From Brucella anthropi ATCC 49188 (GTDB taxonomy: Bacteria > Pseudomonadota > Alphaproteobacteria > Rhizobiales > Rhizobiaceae), in the NCBI RefSeq assembly GCF_000017405.1, contig NC_009667.1, forward strand, positions 1,784,001 through 1,848,000: a stretch of 64,000 bases of DNA. The letters run 5' to 3'. Shown one piece after another: positions 58,073 to 64,000 of this stretch. The translations under genes were made by a program, and so were the position numbers. The notes below the pieces were generated by a model. That model made no database searches and was not told the origin of the DNA. It saw nothing but the letters and a program-made list of their open reading frames with translations. How positions within the stretch are numbered: position 1 is the first letter of the stretch; each line of letters starts with the position of its first letter.

Positions 58073-58435
58073 GTTTAGCCAAGAAATAGTATGTATCGGC
58101 GCATGGCCTTAATTGAGCCGTGTTCGCCGGTTCACCTCACAATTGAGTCGGTGCGCCGTTCTACGGTGGATTGATCGGGGAGCAACTACCCATACGGGTA
58201 GCCAATACCGGGGACAATTCACACTGGTTACGCGTTTCGATACGCCGTCCGGCGGATTCAGACCACTAGACGATTGCCGATTTCGCCTGCATGTGGTTTA
58301 TGGACGGCCAAAACAGCGTCAGCTATGTTCGTACATTCGCTGAAGCTGAATGATTTGTATGGATGGAGCTGCCGTGCAGTGCTAGAAGCACGCAACTCCA
58401 AACAGGAATGACGCTGTCAGAAGGCCGGAGACCGC
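58073..58435. other. Intergenic region between lpxC and bamD, 363 bases
   Basis: No gene identified. It carries a 17-base match to one edge of the composite repeat (GATTCAGACCACTAGA near 58256-58271) and several short dyads, and should contain the bamD promoter. No terminator with a clear T tract was seen after lpxC. Confidence 0.5.
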
Positions 58436-59299
58436 ATGACGAGTTTCAAATTCAAGGGTGTGACGAAAACCGCGCTGCTGACTGGCGCTATCGCCGTTCT
58501 TATCCCGCTCGCCGGTTGTGCCAGCAAGGACGACGACATCGATCTCACCAAGTATGTCGAGACGATTGATCCTGCCGACAAAACCTACAATGAAGGTCTC
58601 GCCAATCTGGACGCAGGTCGCCTTGATGAAGCTGCGAAGAAGTTCGCCGCCGTCGATCGCCAGCATCCCTACACGGAATGGGCACGCAAGTCGCTCGTGA
58701 TGGCTGCCTTCACCAACTACCGCAAGGGCAATTACGAAGAAGCGATCTCGATGGCGAAGCGTTACAACACGCTTTACCCGACTTCGCCTGAATCGGCCTA
58801 TGCCTATTACATCATCGGTCTTTCCTACTTCCGCCAGATTCCGGACGTGACCCGCGATCAGGCTGCAAGCCGTCGCGCAATCGCTGCGATGCAGGAAGTG
58901 GTCGATCGTTTCCCGGATTCCGAATATACGGATGATGCCAGGGCCAAGATCCGTTTCGCCCGCGACCAGCTCGCTGGCAAGGAAATGCAGGTTGGCCGCT
59001 ATTATCTGGAACGCAAGGAATACCTTGCCTCTATCAAGCGCTTCCGCGGCGTTGTGGAGGAATATTCCAATACCCGTCAGGTGGAAGAAGCACTGGCTCG
59101 TCTCGTCGAAGCCTACTATGCGCTTGGCTTGACGTCGGAAGCCCAGATGGCAGCTTCGGTTCTCGGCAAGAACTATCCGGACAGCCAGTGGTACAAGGAC
59201 AGCTACAAGCTTTTGCAGAGCGGCGGTCTTCAGCCGCGCGAGAATGGCAATTCGTGGCTGGCCAAGGCTTCGTCGCTCATCACCGGCGGCGGTTCATAA
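58436..59299 (+). CDS. bamD: Outer-membrane assembly lipoprotein BamD
   Basis: 287 residues. Lipoprotein signal with lipobox LAGC (Cys28), then five TPR-like repeats: [73 protein letters not shown], and [44 protein letters not shown]. BamD is the essential lipoprotein partner of BamA in folding barrel proteins. ATG at 58436. RecN follows 12 bases later. Confidence 0.96.
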   Translation: MTSFKFKGVTKTALLTGAIAVLIPLAGCASKDDDIDLTKYVETIDPADKTYNEGLANLDAGRLDEAAKKFAAVDRQHPYTEWARKSLVMAAFTNYRKGNYEEAISMAKRYNTLYPTSPESAYAYYIIGLSYFRQIPDVTRDQAASRRAIAAMQEVVDRFPDSEYTDDARAKIRFARDQLAGKEMQVGRYYLERKEYLASIKRFRGVVEEYSNTRQVEEALARLVEAYYALGLTSEAQMAASVLGKNYPDSQWYKDSYKLLQSGGLQPRENGNSWLAKASSLITGGGS

Positions 59300-59311
59300 G
59301 CTGGTTCTCAC

Positions 59312-60976
59312 ATGCTGTCGCACCTGTCGATCCGCGATATTGTTCTGATTGAAAGGCTCGACATCGAGTTCAAGACAGGCTTGTCCGTACTTACCGGTGA
59401 AACCGGGGCGGGCAAGTCTATTTTGCTTGATTCGCTTTCGCTGGCGCTTGGCGCACGTGGCGACGCCTCGTTGGTGCGTCACGGTGCCGATCAGGGGCAG
59501 GTGACAGCGGTGTTCGATGTACCGGGCGCACATCCGGCCCGGATTTTTCTGCGTGATAACGGTTTTGACGATGATGGTGACATCATCCTGCGTCGCCTGC
59601 AGATGGGCGATGGTCGCACGCGCGTCTTCATCAACGATCAGGCGGCGAGCGTCGCGCTTCTTCGTGATCTCGGACGCAGGCTGGTGGAAATCCACGGCCA
59701 GCATGACGACCGTGCGCTGATCGATACCGATCTTCACCGTACATTGCTGGATGCTTTCGGTGGTCTCGAGCCAGAGGCGGCAGTGGTTCGCGAGCGTCAC
59801 AAGGCCTGGCGCGATGCGGAAACCGCACTTGCCAAGCATCGTGCCCGCGTAGAGCAGGCCGAGCGTGAAGGCGATTATCTGCGTTCTTCGGTTGAAGAAC
59901 TGACCAAGCTCGATCCGCAACCCGGCGAGGAAGAAGAGCTCGCCGAGCGCCGTGCGATCATGATGAAATCCGAAAAGATCGCCGGTGACGTGAACGAAGC
60001 TGGCGAGTTGCTGTCGGGGCAGGGATCACCTGTACCGACGCTGGCGAGCCTTGTGCGCCGTCTTGAGCGCAAGATTCCCGAAGCGCCGCATTTGCTGGAG
60101 CCGGTTTGCAAGGCAATCGATGAGGCGCTTAACAGTCTAGCTCTTGCGCAGGACGGCATAGATCATGCCATGCGCGAGATCGATTTCGATCCGCGCGTGC
60201 TGGAGCAGGTCGAGGAACGGCTTTTTGCCCTCCGCGCTGCCGCACGCAAATATTCTGTCGCGGTGGAGGGATTGCCTGCGCTGCGCGACAAGATGGATGC
60301 TGATCTCGCCGATCTGGACGCTGGAGCGGAAAAGCTTATCCAGCTTGAAGGTCAGGCGACTGAAATGCGGGCGGCCTATGACACGGCGGCAGCCAAGCTT
60401 TCCGGTTTGCGCAAGGAAACAGCGGAGCATCTGAAGGCTGCTGTGATGGCCGAATTGCCTGCACTGAAACTGGAGCGCGCAGAATTCATCGTTGAAATGA
60501 CGACCGACGCGCAAGCACGGGCGGCGGAAGGCATCGATACGGTTGAGTATTGGGTGCGCACCAATCCGGGCACGCGGGCTGGACCGATGATGAAGGTTGC
60601 TTCGGGCGGTGAGCTTTCGCGTTTCCTGTTGGCGTTGAAGGTAGCGCTTGCGGATCGCGGTTCTGCTCCGACGCTCGTATTCGATGAAATCGATACCGGC
60701 GTGGGCGGTGCGGTGGCGGATGCCATCGGGCAGCGCCTTGCACGGCTTTCCGGGCGCGTGCAGGTGCTTTCGGTCACACATGCGCCGCAGGTGGCAGCGC
60801 GTGCCTCCACACATTTCCTGATTGCCAAGTCGGCGACCGATGAAGACCGTATGTCTACCTCGATCCGATCCATCGGAGTGGACGAGCGGCAGGAAGAGAT
60901 TGCCCGTATGCTGGCCGGTGCCAGCATCACCGATGAAGCACGCGCAGCAGCAGAGCGCCTGCTGGCCGAGAATTGA
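59312..60976 (+). CDS. recN: DNA repair protein RecN
   Basis: 554 residues. SMC-like ATPase for double-strand break repair. Walker A SVLTGETGAGKSILLDSLSLALG near residue 30; coiled-coil arms in the middle (RHKAWRDAETALAKHRARVEQAEREG, and the 240-360 region); signature ASGGELSRFLLALKVAL, Walker B LVFDEIDTGVGGAVADAIG and LSVTHAPQVAARA near the C-terminus. Close spacing to bamD suggests a shared transcript. No LexA site seen before it. Confidence 0.95.
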   Translation: MLSHLSIRDIVLIERLDIEFKTGLSVLTGETGAGKSILLDSLSLALGARGDASLVRHGADQGQVTAVFDVPGAHPARIFLRDNGFDDDGDIILRRLQMGDGRTRVFINDQAASVALLRDLGRRLVEIHGQHDDRALIDTDLHRTLLDAFGGLEPEAAVVRERHKAWRDAETALAKHRARVEQAEREGDYLRSSVEELTKLDPQPGEEEELAERRAIMMKSEKIAGDVNEAGELLSGQGSPVPTLASLVRRLERKIPEAPHLLEPVCKAIDEALNSLALAQDGIDHAMREIDFDPRVLEQVEERLFALRAAARKYSVAVEGLPALRDKMDADLADLDAGAEKLIQLEGQATEMRAAYDTAAAKLSGLRKETAEHLKAAVMAELPALKLERAEFIVEMTTDAQARAAEGIDTVEYWVRTNPGTRAGPMMKVASGGELSRFLLALKVALADRGSAPTLVFDEIDTGVGGAVADAIGQRLARLSGRVQVLSVTHAPQVAARASTHFLIAKSATDEDRMSTSIRSIGVDERQEEIARMLAGASITDEARAAAERLLAEN

Positions 60977-61003
60977 GCATTTGCGAGCCAAAAGTGCGAA
61001 GCG
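60975..61003. repeat. Diverged short palindromic repeat, family 2
   Basis: GAGCATTTGCGAGCCAAAAGTGCGAAGC keeps the AGCATTT edge and CAAAAGTG core of the family, then diverges. It starts at the recN stop codon. Confidence 0.45.
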
Positions 61004-61155
61004 CCTACGCGGGGAAATCAGTCCACTGGACTGATTTCTGATCCCGCTTCGATGCGTCGGATAATGCGTACAAACAAAGAATAGCGCGCTTGTCTCCTGA
61101 CAGAACGTTGTCAGTGTGACCACATGTTCGTAACCGAGCGCGGCTGTATGCGTAG

Positions 61156-63374
<2,219 letters not shown>

Positions 63375-63375
<1 letters not shown>

Positions 63376-64000
63376 TGGCCCCGTTCAGCGGTTTTGGTGA
63401 AAAAGCGATCCCGTTTCTGAAAGCTCTGGATTTTCACCAGAATCGCGAATGGTTCGTCGAGAACAAGGATATTTTCGAGCAGCAATTGAAGGAACCGCTT
63501 GGCGATCTTGTCGAGGAATTGACGGGTCGTTTTGAAAAAGCCGGTCTGCCGTTCAAGGGCGACCGTGTGAAATCGCAGTTCCGCATCAAACGGGATACGC
63601 GGTTTTCCAAGGACAAGGCCCCCTATAACCGTCACCTGTCTGCGCTGCTGTCGCAATCGGGTACCAAATGGGACGAGAGTGGCTGCTTCTATGTCTGCAT
63701 CGGCCTGCCAGGTGTCCGCGACTGTTACGCCTGTGTGGCTTGGTGGGGCCCAAAGAAGGAACTGCTTCTGGCTATACGCACGGCCATTGCAGAGAAGCCG
63801 GAAGAATTCCGCGCCATGGTCGCGAAACTCAAGAAAAATGGTTTGAAAATCAGCGATTACGACCGGCTGAAACGCACGCCACGTGGTTTCGAGGCCGTGA
63901 CCGATGATGATTTGCTGGAAGCAATTCGCAATCGGCATTTCTCGGTGCGGATAGAAATCGACCCTGAAACGATTACCCGTGCCGATCTGGCGGATCGTCT
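63375..64000 (+). CDS. DUF2461 family protein, 3' end cut by window edge
   Basis: At least 208 residues, start ATG at 63375 overlapping the ligA stop. FLKALDFHQNREWFVENKDIFEQQLKEPLGDLVEEL, RVKSQFRIKRDTRFSKDKAPYNRHLSALL, and GCFYVCIGLPGV fit the DUF2461 (TIGR02453) family, whose function is unknown. The family is about 220-230 residues, so little is missing. Coupled to ligA by the overlap. Confidence 0.85.

Overview
The window is a chromosomal segment of an alphaproteobacterium of the order Hyphomicrobiales, most likely the Brucella/Ochrobactrum group. I base this on the gene set (choloylglycine hydrolase, MntH behind a Mur-type operator, BtaA/BtaB, GbcA/GbcB, a division cluster ending ftsQ-ftsA-ftsZ then lpxC, a 565-residue FtsZ) and on composite palindromic repeats that resemble the Bru-RS elements of Brucella. 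No database search was possible; species-level assignment is open.

Layout. Positions 1-5200 hold cell-envelope and hypothetical genes: two secreted Ntn-hydrolases of the choloylglycine hydrolase family about 3 kb apart, an outer-membrane barrel protein, a small XRE regulator. Positions 5600-8650 hold a DUF475/TerC-like membrane protein whose terminator carries a complete group II intron (class C type, 6728-8653). Positions 8780-18000 are metabolic and envelope genes: DUF2165 protein, nicotinamidase, a solo PhnA domain, glycine betaine demethylase (GbcA/GbcB), a D-lyxose isomerase-like protein, UDP-glucose dehydrogenase, a GT2 glycosyltransferase with a LAB_N partner, and a lysophospholipase-like hydrolase. 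Positions 18300-31000 hold EttA, Tam, an MHS-family permease, an ArsR-methyltransferase fusion followed by metF, an AEC transporter, two peptidoglycan hydrolases, and btaAB for phosphorus-free membrane lipids with a candidate Pho box. Positions 31300-37750 hold small lipoproteins, djlA-ampD-like genes, an SLT transglycosylase, RNase P RNA, an SDR and mntH.

Positions 38198-63375 are the division and cell wall (dcw) cluster and its extension, all on the + strand: rsmH-ftsL-ftsI-murE-murF-mraY-murD-ftsW-murG-murC-murB, a terminator, ddl-ftsQ-ftsA, ftsZ, a terminator, lpxC, bamD, recN, ligA and a truncated DUF2461 gene. The genes mostly overlap or lie a few bases apart. They cover the meso-diaminopimelate peptidoglycan precursor pathway from UDP-MurNAc to lipid II, septal synthesis, the Z-ring, lipid A commitment and the outer-membrane assembly lipoprotein BamD. 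No mraZ precedes rsmH.

I did not find a clearly new defence or metabolic system. The items most worth a second look are the terminator-targeted intron with a candidate EBS1-IBS1 pairing, an inverted pair of 167-bp composite repeats flanking about 6 kb, three dispersed repeat families that sit in convergent gene gaps and donate stop codons or C-terminal residues, a Pho box before btaAB, a perfect Mur palindrome before mntH, an 18-residue tandem duplication at the end of FtsI, and a 28-residue membrane microprotein.
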